Assembly: GCA_026075535.2 (NCBI GenBank)
Contig: AP026543.1
Location: forward strand, 10,106,001-10,170,000
Direction: 5' to 3'
DNA: 64,000 bases
DNA from: Tricholoma matsutake
Lineage: Eukaryota > Basidiomycota > Agaricomycetes > Agaricales > Tricholomataceae
Under the pieces are notes generated by a model. That model made no database searches. It was given only the letters and a program-made list of their open reading frames with translations, and was not told where the DNA came from. Numbering within the stretch: the first letter of the stretch is position 1; every line of letters starts with the position of its first letter. The translations under genes and the position numbers were made by a program. This document shows positions 11,510 to 22,380 of this stretch, piece by piece.

Positions 11510-11775
11510 AGTAATAACAGTTGTGCATATGATTCTGTCTTTTCTATTCTTTATGCAGTGTGGAAGTCTAATCCAGAGTATTGGAGTCATACTTTTGGTT
11601 CTATAAATGGTGATATGCTTGAGGATATATGCAATGGATTTCAGAGTCATTTAGATGGTCAGAGTTTATTAGAAAATGTGAGAGACATATTTAGACATGG
11701 ACTGGATGACTTAAGAATTGCTGGCTTGCAGTGGGGTAGGCATACATCAGTGGTTAGATTATTACAGCTTATGTT
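11510..11775 (+). pseudogene. Helitron cysteine-protease-like tail, 5' half
   Basis: Directly after TGA 11507-11509 the frame continues SNNSCAYDSVFSILYAVW, then NPEYWSHTFGSINGD and LRIAGLQWGRHTSVVRLLQL. The N-x-CAYDS motif resembles the catalytic Cys box of ubiquitin-specific/C19 or OTU-like proteases. The other half, with the His/Asp-type motif, lies beyond the Copia insertion at 17377. Proteases attached to Helitron-type elements are known in some animal Helentrons; here the assignment to a peptidase fold is an inference from two motifs. The Copia LTR begins at 11776, two bases into the Phe codon of L-M-F. Confidence 0.6.
11771..11775 (+). other. Target site duplication ATGTT, left copy of Copia-1
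   Basis: ATGTT precedes the left LTR and is repeated directly after the right LTR at 17372-17376. Removing the element and one copy restores the Helitron reading frame exactly. This establishes both the insertion point and the order of events. Confidence 0.9.
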
Positions 11776-12189
11776 TGTTGAGATTCACACCGTGATCGCT
11801 CAATTTGATGCATGTTCTACTTCTGGCACATCTCTTTGATGCGCAAGACAAACGCGGTATGTGATCAGCCGACATCAGCCTCTTTGATGCGTGTACTATT
11901 ATTAACACTCCCTTTGATGCGTTTACACAAACGCATCAAAGGCATCTTTTCTCTCGTCTTGTTCTTTATTAGACTGAACACATATATATATGGGTAGTTA
12001 GATACATGATCACCTCAGTCACTTATACAAGGACTGAGGTGAGCATCACATACTATATTTTCCACACAGTAAATGATACTTACTGTACCTTAGTATATTT
12101 CTTGCATACTCTAGGTACAGTCTCGTGTATTGAGTCACTTATACAAGGACTGAGTATATTTCTTGCATACTCTAGGTTGATTTTCTACA
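11776..12189 (+). repeat. Copia-1 left LTR
   Basis: About 414 bp, from TGTTGAGATTCAC to TTTTCTACA. It contains five TTTGATGCG-like words near 11802-11942, of which the last two form a 14-bp perfect inverted repeat around the loop ACAC (11911-11942). A TATA-like run ACATATATATATGGG lies at about 11980-11994, and the word GTATATTTCTTGCATACT occurs twice downstream. Several CpG sites here are TpG or CpA in the right LTR, and vice versa. Confidence 0.9.
11911..11942. promoter_or_regulatory. Perfect hairpin in Copia-1 left LTR U3
   Basis: CCTTTGATGCGTTT, loop ACAC, AAACGCATCAAAGG. The arms are perfectly complementary over 14 bp. The half-site TTTGATGCG recurs upstream in the LTR, so this is more likely a binding-site palindrome than a random hairpin. 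In the right LTR both CpG positions are CpA, which damages the palindrome. The regulatory role is inferred. Confidence 0.55.
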
Positions 12190-12201
12190 GGTTATGGGCC
12201 A
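12190..12201 (+). other. Copia-1 primer binding site
   Basis: GGTTATGGGCC follows the LTR end ...CTACA directly. The same word follows the LTR of the second Copia at 62825 and matches the Drosophila copia type of site, which pairs with the anticodon-stem region of initiator tRNA-Met instead of its 3' end. The match to copia is established knowledge; its use here is inferred. Confidence 0.75.
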
Positions 12202-12406
12202 CTCCCGTCACTTCTGAACGATGGTAGAAAATCTCCTAGCCACTCGGCATTATCTCTACGTCATCTCCTTTGATCGACAATCCGATCACTTTCCCATTTG
12301 GGTTTACAGATCGTCCTTTGTGCAATCAGTCCTCTCGACAATTTCCCCTCACCAAATTTTTCATTTGTTTTACCTGCTATGAGCATGCTAGACACTACCC
12401 CCCCCC

Positions 12407-13264
12407 TTGGTTACATTGATCAAACTTTCCGTACAATATTCTGGTGAGAAACTCGACAAGCTTAGGTCAAACTACAAAGAATGGTGCGAAGAAATCACTA
12501 TCGCTCTTTCACTGAATGGTCTCTACAAATATGTCACTGGCGCAATCCCTGCACCTACTGCCTCTGAGCCTCATGCGCTAATTAACTGGAAGGCCAACTC
12601 ACGGCTCGCATACACATTCATTGCATCCAGCATCGCTCCATCTGAATGCCCTTTCATTGACATAGAGAAACCTACCACTGTGAACTGGGAGACACTTCAT
12701 AAATGACACCAGAATGAAGGCCCTGTTTGACAGGTTCAGTTACTGCAGCAGGCCCTTACGACACAATGCAGCACTGATACTCTCCTCCCCGAGATGGCCG
12801 ATAAGATTTGCACTCTCATTGAGCATGCATTCACTATGGGAGATATTAAGCCCGACCTCCTTTGTTGCATAGCTCTTTTAAATTCACTTAGCGACAACTT
12901 TCCTCATGCACACTCGATTATCTCTCATGACATTGCCGCTTCCACAAGGGAATCCCCCTATACTTCAAAAGATATTTGTCTTTTCCTTGAAAATGAACAG
13001 TCACTTCTTGAGAATGATCACCATGCAGACAACAAATCCTCCATAGCTCTCACTGCTCATACCAAATCGACCAGGCCGTCCAACGGTCTAGTCTGTGGGA
13101 ATCCAAATTGCAAGAAAGCGGGTCATTCGACTAAGTACTGCATTAAAGTGGGGGGAGGAATGACCGGGAAAACGATTGAGGAGTCCGTGGCAGCCCGGAA
13201 AGCAGCTTGAGAAAAAGGGAAGAAAGGCGACGCTTCAACAAAACCTTCAAAGGTACCAATTACT
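12407..13264 (+). pseudogene. Copia-1 gag
   Basis: The frame reads LSVQYSGEKLDKLRSNYKEW and the usual Copia gag helices (UBN2-like), then TGA at 12704 and about 12731, then MADKICTLIEHAFTMGDIKP. It ends with a zinc-knuckle-like motif CGNPNCKKAGHSTKYC and GGGMTGKTIEES. TGA at 13208-13210 follows AARKAA. The three stops fit lost Arg codons (K-R-HQNEG, PV-R-QVQ, AA-R-KK). Gag would package the element RNA in cytoplasmic particles. The spacing of the knuckle, C-x4-C-x4-H-x4-C, differs from the standard C-x2-C. Confidence 0.8.
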
Positions 13265-16200
13265 GTGAAGGACGTTAATGGACGAGCTTTCACGGTTATG
13301 GTAGATGCAGACCCCCTGGACCATCAGTCCGGTACTTGCCCCCCATTCACAGGACTTGCTAGTGACCCCCTCCCCACAGCATCGATTGATGAGGTAGAAT
13401 ATGAGGGCTGGCTTGTCATTGAGGAGGAGGCAAGTACAACTATTGACTGGAGCCATCACACTTCAACCCCCACGGATGGTGCATTTACTGTTGAACCACT
13501 TAGTCAGACACAGCGCTCACAACTTTCCCTCTCCCATTTCCCTTTCATTGTCGATACAGGCGCCACAGTCCATATTTCACCAGATAAAGCCGACTTCCTT
13601 ACTCTTTGACAAATACCGCCTCGCCCTGTAAAAGGCATTGGGGGCTCTTCCATCCTTGCTATTGGAATCGGCGACATAAAGTTACGCATTGCCAGGGGCA
13701 CATCAATATTATTACGTAACACGCTCTACATCCCAGATGTGGCAGTCCAACTCATCTCTGTCAGTTCACTCACCAACGACTCAAATGCTGTGGTGCACTT
13801 TGACAGCTCGTCCTGCTGGGTCACAGATAAATCCACTGGAGCTACCATTGCCCATGGGATTTTACTTGATAACAAGAAACTCTATTCACTTCACCTCTAT
13901 TCCGTCACTGCCGACCACGCTTTGACTATCCACAAGTCCCCTGATCTTGAAACCTGGCACCGTCGACTTGGCCATGCAAATTATCAGTTGCTTTGGGATA
14001 TGGCCAAGAAGGGTACACTTACAGGTGCACCTACCATCTCTGCCCCTAAGCCGCCCAAATGTGAAGCATGCATTCTTGGCAAACAGACGAGGATGCCCGT
14101 TCCCAAAAAGCATGAAGAAGGGGTTGGACATAAGGCGACATGGAAGTTAGAAAAAGTCTGGGTGGATTTGTCGGGTCCACATGCAGTTACGTCTCATACT
14201 GGGAATTCTTATGTTATGGACATTGTCGATGATTATACATCCTTTCCATGATCAATACCGCTTCGCAATAAGGACGATTCGTTTCCAGAACTAAAGGCTT
14301 GGGAACTAGCTCACGAAAACGAAACAGGACTTAAAATTGGGACTTATATCACTGACAATGGAGAACTAAAATCTCATGAGATGGAGGCCTGGCTCAAAAC
14401 AAGAGGAACAGTACAGCAATTTGCTGTGCCACATACGTCTGCCCATATTGGGCGTGTTGAGCGCATGCATTGTACCCTTATGGCTAAAGCACGCACAATG
14501 TGAATTTACTCGGCCTTACCGGCTTACCTTTGGGATGAATTCTACCTGACAGCCTCTCATTTACACGTCAAAACCACCACGAGATCACTTCAAGGTTGCA
14601 CTCCCTGGGAACTTTGGCATGGACGAAAGCCTGATTATTCCTACCTCCAAGAAATTGGCTGCCGAGTGTTTGTACTCATCCCAAAGAAGGACAATCCAAA
14701 AAATTTTGAGCGATCTATTAAGTGCGTGCTTATTGGATATGATATAAATTCTAAATCCTACTGATGCTATGATCCAACTACAAGAAAAGTTCACAGTTCC
14801 TACCACGTCCGCTTTCTTGAAAGCCACAATGGACATTCCCCCTCCCAAACATTACCGACGAGTGATGTTATTCAATCACCTACCTCGGGTGGGCCCACCT
14901 TCAACATCTTGCCAATAAACAATGATGATAACGACGAGTCCTTTCACCCTTTGAACATCACCGGACCGAATGACCCTATTAGTGAAGACCAAAGCTTACC
15001 CACTCAGAATCCCATCCCACATCGATCATCCCGGGTACCTATTCCCACAGAGTGACATCCGAATGGGGGATTGGCCACTACTAGGACAGCCACAGCCATC
15101 CAAGAATCTAGGGAGAGTGCGGCGTGGGTCAGAGAAGCGCACTGCAAGCGCAGAGCCACTACTATTGCTGCCTGATCACAAAATCCTGATCATGTTCCTG
15201 GTGATCCAACCTTCGATCATGATTGTGATGTCATTGATGAGCTAAGTCAATCATTTGACAATTTTCACCTAGGCGATCAGGTGCATCAACTCCGGGTGCT
15301 GATTTTGGAAATGACAGATTTTGATCCAGAGTCGCTCCAGTTTGAGGATGAACCCAAGACTTGGGAAGAGGCGAAGAATTCTGGGGATGCAGAGCAATGG
15401 CGGTCAGGATACCTAGATGAATTAAAGTCCCTGAAGGATATGGGGGTCTATAAACTCATCCCAAGGGGCGATGTGCCTCAAGGTAAATGGATTCGCAAGG
15501 GCCGACCCGTTTTCCATATCAAGTGTGACGAAAACGGCCATGCCGTGAGATGGAAAGTCTGACTTGTATTTCAGGGCTTCGAGCAAATATACGGTAGGGA
15601 TTATACCAAAACAACCTCACCCACTGCGCGCATGGAATCTTGGTGCATCTTGCTCCACATAGCCGCTTCTTTAGGCTGGGATGCCCAACAGATAGACGTC
15701 AAAACCGCTTTCCTTTATGGAGTACTCCCTGATGACAAAATCCAATACATGCAGCAGCCTGAAGGGTTTGAAGAACCGGGCCATGAAGACTGGGTATGGC
15801 AGCTTCAACAAGGATTGTATGGCATGAAGCAGAGCGGCCAAATATGGAATCAAACCCTCAATGCCCAGATGATCGACTGGGGTTTTACGTGCCTTGCCTG
15901 TGAGTCCTGCATTTATTATAGGAAGTCGGACATGGGCATTGTCATTGCGGCAGTACACATCGATGATTTTCTGTCCATCGCTGATACCAAAGACGAGAAC
16001 GAGCATTTTAAACGTCAAATGCGTGAGGTCTGGACAATTTCTGAATTAGGTGCAGCCCGCTTTATTGTTGGCATCGCAATTACCTGGGATCAACATCTGC
16101 ACATGGTTGTGCTTTCACAGGCTGCCCTCATCGATAAAATTGTTGACCAGTTTGGCCAACGGGACGCTAACCCAGTATCCGCTCCCCTTGAGCCTGGCCT

Positions 16201-16914
16201 TAAATTACACCATACAACTCGACAGGATACTTCTGCAGATGACTTATCATATCTTAAACGACTACCCTACCATTCCCTTGTCGGCTGTCTCCTTTACCTA
16301 GCAATTTCCATGCGCCCTGATATTTCATATGCCATACAACAATTGTCCCAATATCTTGACTGTTACTCCTTCGAACACTGGAGTGTGGCAATGCAGTTAG
16401 TTCGATATTTAAAGGGAACTCGAGACCTCAAACTATACCTGGGTGGGGATAGCCCTATTTCCCTCCACGTGTTTAGCGACTCTGATTGGGCTAATTGTCT
16501 TGACACCCATTGAAGCATTGGGGGATATCTCTGCACACTTGGCTCTGGCGCCCTATCTTGGACTGCTAAGAAGCAGAAGGTTGTGGCAACATCCTCTTGT
16601 GAAGCTGAGTACGTCGCTGCATTTGAAACTGCGAAGGAGTGCGTCTGGATATGCACATTGCTCAACGCCATAGGCTATTCGCAATCCTCCCCAACAATTA
16701 TTCTCTGTGATAATATGGCTACCAAGGCTCTATCCGAAGACCCTCGAGGGTTAAACACGTAGATATCAAATATCATTTCCTTTGCGAACACATCCAATCA
16801 GGCACCTTACAACTCGCATACATCAATACCAAAGACAATGTTGCAGACTTATTTACCAAGGCATTGGACGTGAAGCAATTCATACATTTATGCTCACTCT
16901 TAGGCCTACACTGA
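13265..16914 (+). pseudogene. Copia-1 pol (protease, integrase, RT, RNase H)
   Basis: Same frame as gag. Protease has FIVDTGATVHIS; the pre-integrase has WHRRLGHANYQLLWDMAKKG and CEACILGKQTR; integrase has VWVDLSGPHAVTS (first Asp) and YITDNGEL (second Asp). Reverse transcriptase starts around 15310 with TWEEAKNSGDAEQWRSGYLD, then DVKTAFLYG, GLYGMKQS and the active-site box VHIDDFLS. RNase H has VFSDSDWA and SSCEAEYVA. TGA codons at 13607, 14249, 15560 and 16511, with others near 14501, 14762 and 15052, interrupt the frame. A shift near 16752 precedes the C-terminal VKHVDIKYHF. The catalytic residues remain visible, so decay is mainly stop codons. Confidence 0.9.
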
Positions 16915-16955
16915 TGTGATTCCATGCGAGGAGGAGTGATCCCGGTGAGGAGGAG

Positions 16956-17371
16956 TCTTGAGATTCACACTGTGATCGCTCAATTTGATGCGTGTTCTAC
17001 TTCTGGCACATCTCTTTGATGCGCAAGACAAACACGGTATGTGATCAGCCGACATCAGCCTCTTTGATGTGTGTACTATTATTAACACTCCCTTTGATGC
17101 ATTTACACAAACACATCAAAGGCATCTTTTCTGTCATCTTGTTCTTTATTAGACTGAACACATATATATATATGGGTAGTTAGATACATGATCACCTCAG
17201 TCACTTATACAAGGACTGAGGTGAGCATCGCGTACTATATTTTCTGCACAGTAAATGATACTTACTGTACCTTAGTATATTTCTTGCATACTCTAGGTAC
17301 AGTCTCGTGTATTGAGTCACTTATACAAGGACTGAGTATATTTCTTGCATACTCTAGGTTGATTTTCTACA
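16956..17371 (+). repeat. Copia-1 right LTR
   Basis: About 416 bp, beginning TCTTGAGATTCAC (left copy TGTTGAG) and ending TTTTCTACA. A purine-rich tract GTGAGGAGGAG lies immediately upstream. Differences from the left LTR are few, and most are transitions at CpG (for example CGTTT to CATTT and ACGCATC to ACACATC in the hairpin, GATGCGTG to GATGTGTG). TSD ATGTT follows at 17372-17376. Confidence 0.9.
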
Positions 17372-17884
17372 ATGTTCACAACACCCACTCAAATTGTGTC
17401 CTCACAACTTACATGTTCTCAACAACATACATTGTCTCAAGCTCAAACTCGTCAACATTCTGTTAGATCTTGTGTTTTGTCTTCTGGAACTAATCCTTAT
17501 GTGTCAATACAAGATTGGATTCAGAATCACCACGAAGGTTCAATGGCTAGATGTTCCGAATGCAATCAACATCTCATACATTCATATTCTTTTGTGTCAG
17601 TTCCACCCATACTTATATTTGAATTTGAAGGAAAAACATTAAAGATAGACCCAGAAGTGACAATTGTTAGCAGAAATGATCAGCCTTTTACAATAAAACT
17701 GAAAGGTGTTATCTATCATGGTGAAGCACATTATGTATCATGCATTGTTGTTAACCAGCAAATATGGTTCCATGATGGTATTATGACTGGTGCTAACATG
17801 ATATATGAGGGACTACTGCAATCCACAACAGATCTAATGCATTGCAGAGGGAAAGAAGCAGTTGTGGCAATATATGCAAAGTGA
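17372..17884 (+). pseudogene. Helitron cysteine-protease-like tail, 3' half
   Basis: This reopens the Helitron frame after the Copia element. It reads MFTTPTQIVSS, then a Cys pair MARCSECNQHL, PPILIFEFEGKTLKID, IKLKGVIYHGEAHYVSCIVV, QQIWFHDGIM and finally HCRGKEAVVAIYAK, with a stop at 17882-17884. GEAHYVSCI followed by a Trp-Phe-His-Asp element matches the His and Asp/Asn boxes of ubiquitin C-terminal hydrolase-like folds, and pairs with the NSCAYDS box at 11516. A zinc-ribbon-like C-x2-C also fits USP fingers. Whether it was catalytically active is not known. The segment has no internal stop, in contrast to the Copia inside it. Confidence 0.65.
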
Positions 17885-20800
17885 TGGTGAAATGCATACT
17901 GTACATTACAGTTGGGATTATAAACTTCTGTGATCCTGATTCCATACTACCTGATCCTCACCTACTAACAGCTGTAATAATAATTTCTTATAGGAATACT
18001 GTAATATGTTCCATGTTGACTAACTGTAAATTTTTGTTTGTATGACTCATTACCTTAGAATGGAGGACTCGTTCATGCCAGGCTTTAGCCGTGGCCCAAT
18101 TGGACAAGTCCATAACTATAGCACATTACTCTCATTAGTCCTATATGAGCTATGGACAGCGAGCAGTGTTCTACAGAACCTATGGATGCGACGTACTCAT
18201 CGGTGCATGCAATGATCCGCCCTCATCACTATCACATGGCCATATGCCTGGTATAGCTACCAAATATTCAGGCACTGATACAGAGCAGAAAATAGCCTAC
18301 ATGCGGCTATCAAATCCTGGCGGGGAGCTACGGCCCGAACGCTTTTTCCTGATGTCGGGGCAGACCTACATAGATATGCCCTAAGCTGTGCATTACTAGA
18401 CAGTACTGTATAGATGTGAGGTGCTCTGCACAGAGACACTACACATCTATGCAGCTCTGCACACCACATCGACCCATGCTGTGGTATCTGTGGCGCTATG
18501 GCTGTCTGCAGGTGGCTATGCAGAGCTGTGCAGACCGTGAGGAGAGGGTCAGGGTTTGCTGATGACAAGTTGACAACTGTTCAGTACAACGGTGTCGATG
18601 GTGCAACAAATTCCAGTGGCAATAGCTATAAATGTTGCAAGATGGCTTTTGTGCTAATTACCACAGTTCGTTGCAACAAATCTACGACATTGCCTGGATG
18701 ATGCTCTGCTATTCTTGGTGAAACAGGCCTCATGCTCATCATGATGAATCTCGTCACCGGGTTACACTCAGGCTGTCCCCGTGGCATTCCGTGTCAACAA
18801 ATTACCCTTTGAAGCAAAAATCAAGCACACCGACACCGCCGCAAGTTACGCACAGGAGTCAAGTAAGAGGAGAAAAAAGGGTCACGCCAAGCAGATACGA
18901 AGGAGAATAACACCGGTGGATGGACATTGGACGCGCTCTAAGCCAAGTTAAGGAACTCATACTAGGTGATGCATAATAATTGTCATATCATTGGAGATCC
19001 ATGAATAGACTGCACACCACAAAAGAAACTGGGATTGAAAAAAAAAAGATGTAGACCACACTGCCACTATGTTCCACCGGCCTGTATGAACTTCGATCGT
19101 GGGACGAGAGTGGCGGAAGGAGAAAGCAGCCGCTGGTATTTTACATCATTACAAGCACATGAATTCGTCGTGGCCAATAACAGTTGATCGCTTCAGCCTT
19201 TTATTAGGCAGTCCTTTCTCACGAGTCACAAATATCGACGGGTTCTTATTTAATAAGCCATCACGACCCCATTATAACCCCGCGTCTCTTGGTGTCACTA
19301 ACCCAAAAAGTGATCAGGCCACACTGATATTCTGTTAGCCCATCCATTTTGACGAATGGCATGTTTATGCTACAGGTCTGTACTATTAATCACTGCCAAA
19401 ATCTGATGATTAGATGATCCTACGTGTTCGGTTGATTGAGTTCTCCAGCCTCTTCTGCTATCGGAAGGAGCTGCCAGGGCTCCATGAGTCTGCTGAGTGC
19501 TCACACAGAAGAAGCTTCTGAAGTAACATCATACTGGCCGTCATAGAGGACTGAGCAAACAATAATGGAATAGGTAAGCAATATGAACCGATACAAAATA
19601 TGAATGGGTTTTCTGTACAAAATTGGTATGGGAGGATCAGGAAAAAACAAGGACGTAACGAATGCGTGATGGAAAGATGTAGTATCAAAGTGATTTTTAA
19701 ATCAGCATCAGAAGATGACATCGTTGAAGCTAAGTACCTTCCTACAGCGCTCCGAGGACCTACTAAGTACCCAATCGCGGTAGGTCTGTGTAAAGTTGGG
19801 CTGATTGAAATCTGTCTCCATTGAATCTCGATTTGGGCTGATTATCACTTACAGATAGATTGATGATAAAGTAGATTAAATGGCAGGTGAATCGTCGGTG
19901 AATCGCTCCCTGAATCGCCCTGTTACTCTCAAGAGCACCTCCAAATTCACATAGGTAAGTAAATTAAGCACCGGAGACCTAGGAATACATAAAGCCGAGT
20001 CCTCGATACCCTCGACTGTGTCATTGACTAAATGGATATCACTTCTCAAATGGATGCGTTGTACTGGGGTATGTAACGCTTTAGTCCACAGGATTGGAAT
20101 TCTCACAAGAGCTGGCTGTCTTTAGGTATTTTGATATCCACCATGTATGAATACTGTTGCTCTTGGCTGGGTTCAAGTTCATTTAACTCTGACCCAAGGC
20201 TCATGGGCATTACCATGTGCCAAGGCTGGACCTATGCCAACAATAACAAGGACAAGTGGCATCTTCGCCTCCTTGTAAGTCATTTGTTTTATGCACCCCA
20301 ACCTGATGAGCCACACCCATATGAGCTAGGTTGCAGTTTTGCTGTGGGTCAAATGCACTTATTGTTGGAATTACTTGACAAGACTTTGTTTGTAGCTTGA
20401 TGGATTTTTCTGTCACATATCTGAGTTGTAATCTTCTCCAGCACTACTTGGTAACTCATTCAACATGTGGTTCCCTCCTTGCTGGCTTCACACTGGTACT
20501 GAATAGATGTCAAGTTTTGGAAATCTTGCCGCACTTCAGATGACTCCATTGTATGTGTTACTTTTCAATGACAATTACAAGATTGATTGTTATTTCTGAG
20601 TCAGGGCAAGCCTGTTAATAACGATTCTTAGTGGCATTGTTGCCTACTTGTTTGTTTCTTGGGCACCTCTTGCAGTTGCCTGCTGAAATATTGAACTTTT
20701 AATCATGCAGATCTGAATTATTTTTTGCTTCACGAATCTATCTCCGTAAGTGATTTTGTAACACAGCTTATTTTCTTTAATTAATGTTCCCATATATTTG

Positions 20801-22380
20801 CACCACCTCAGTTGATAAAAGCTCATGGTGGGCTGCAGCAATTGCTGTAAGCACAGTTATACCATGCAATCCATGTCTCTCAGTATGTGATAGGGCCTCT
20901 CTTCAACAGTCAGCTTTGGTGGGCATTCCCATCCATGCTGTTTGTTATGCCTAACACCAACACTGTGCCTCAATATAACCTGTAGTTTTCTTCATATGTG
21001 AGTGGACACTTTTCCCCTGGAAAATTGTGTCTGATGTGTAGACAGTGCCAGTTCATATTTTCTGGAAGGATCCTTACCTTAATAACCTTGCAGGTCCTCA
21101 GACAAGGGTTTGGCTATTTGCACATTCTCAGATTTCCAATGACAAGCAAACCTCCAGTTATGGGCAGGGATTAGTCTTTCATTCACTGTTGTTGCTACCA
21201 CAACTGTCACAGTCATTCTCCCTATGAAACTGTCTAGTACACATACCAGCATTAAAAGGTGATATTCTGTTTTCTTTCTGCACTGGAACTCTTCTTGACA
21301 TTGAAAACAGAACACAAAAAATACTTCACCAGCTGCACCAATTTATTGTTACAAGAGGCTTGCTTGTGATGCTCAATGCAATTGCTTATTTGATTGTGTA
21401 TGAAATACACCCCCATGCTCTGAACTGGTGCATGTTCTCCTACACAAGATGGTCTGGCAAGATTCTGATGTTGCATTTTCATCAGGGTTCCATTTCTCCA
21501 TTTTGCCTCAAAACTTAATGTCATCTCCATAGGTGGGTGATTATCTTCTGGGTTAGAAAAGTGACTCATTTACATACTCAAGTGGCCATGTGAATAATTC
21601 AGTCAGCTTACAAACCTCAGATGCTGACTGTGGATTGTGACAGGCTCAATGCACGGAGTCCTCCAGCTCAACCCTTGGATGCAGGCATTACAATATCAGT
21701 GGAGAATTACCAGAGCTCAGACCAGGTTTTCAATTCATTTATGAGAAACCCTGTTGCCAATGGTTCCAAATTTCATTCAATGCATTTTGCCAGTGTACCA
21801 GATGAGGTCAGCATAGACATTTCATATAACATTCAATCTTATTACTCTCCCAACTAGGCCAATAATCTGGTGACATACTAGATATCCATGAATGTAGAGC
21901 ACATTATTCTAGGGTGAGAAATTTGTGCCTTTGCTAAACCTGTTGAATTTAGCAGTTTTGTAAATCTGTGGAGAAGGCTGAATCATTCAATATTGATGCT
22001 CTTAGGGGTTGCACTTGTCAGGGGCTAGGCTGAGCTCAGAGAGCAACTATATGAGATATTATGTTTTGGAGTTCCTCAGATATGTTTTACTCACACATCA
22101 ACCATCTTGAGTTCCATATATCTTAAACTTTTCAAAACATTATCAAATTCACCTGTGTTCTTGTCTTGTTTATTTTTGCTCCATAAACATATCACTAAAA
22201 TTTAAAACTACTATTCCTGCCAAAAATGTGATGGTTTAAGTCAGCATTGTGATATTTAAACTCCACTGATTTGACCCCACTTAGAATCAATCTCTGACTG
22301 CCAAATTTCATATTTGTAAACTCAGTCAGTATTGGACTTTCAAATGTTTGTGGAACTTACTGACCCATGGATTTTCAATA
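17885..22380. other. About 4.5 kb with no recognised gene
   Basis: Open frames of 60-105 codons occur (for example plus 18145-18384 and 20131-20400, minus 21252-21569), but none shows a known motif, neighbouring exon or convincing splice structure. The Helitron 3' end should lie somewhere near 18.0-18.3 kb; a hairpin plus CTRR end could not be identified with confidence. Around 18440-18540 there are imperfect inverted copies of TGCAGAGCTGTGCAG. Confidence 0.4.

Larger units (their letters stand above)
11776..17371 (+). mobile_element. Copia-1 LTR retrotransposon nested in the Helitron
   Basis: A complete Ty1/Copia-order element of about 5.6 kb: LTR 11776-12189, primer binding site at 12190, gag-pol in one frame with order gag, protease, integrase, reverse transcriptase and RNase H, purine tract before 16956, LTR 16956-17371, and 5-bp duplication ATGTT. 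The order integrase before reverse transcriptase identifies Copia and not Gypsy. The frame is broken by about ten TGA codons and at least one frameshift, so this copy is dead, yet its LTRs are still highly similar. Confidence 0.95.
4244..17884 (+). mobile_element. Helitron (DUF6570-HUH-PIF1 type), interrupted by Copia
   Basis: A Helitron coding region runs from 4244 to 11775 and resumes at 17377-17884 after a nested Copia element. All segments lie in the same frame, about 2,680 codons in total once the insertion and one target copy are removed. Order: unrecognised N-terminal region with a cysteine pair, DUF6570-like segment, Helitron N/HUH nuclease, PIF1-type helicase, cysteine-protease-like tail. 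Such elements are thought to move as rolling circles after nicking by the HUH tyrosine nuclease. The true 5' TC and 3' CTRR-hairpin ends could not be located, so the given limits are only the coding limits. In-frame stops (5990, 6209, 6557, 9404, 11507) and a local frame disturbance at about 9320-9385 make this copy non-autonomous. Confidence 0.9.

Noticed and set aside
17885..18400. Helitron 3' terminus (hairpin plus CTRR)
   Set aside because: Several CTAG/CTAA words exist but none is preceded by a convincing hairpin at the expected distance, so no end was called.
18400..18560. Possible structured RNA from TGCAGAGCTGTGCAG inverted words
   Set aside because: The arms are short and imperfect, and no tRNA or snRNA boxes were seen.
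21079..21569. Minus-strand frames of 78 and 105 codons with mixed composition
   Set aside because: No recognisable family, start context or neighbouring exon; too weak to call a gene.
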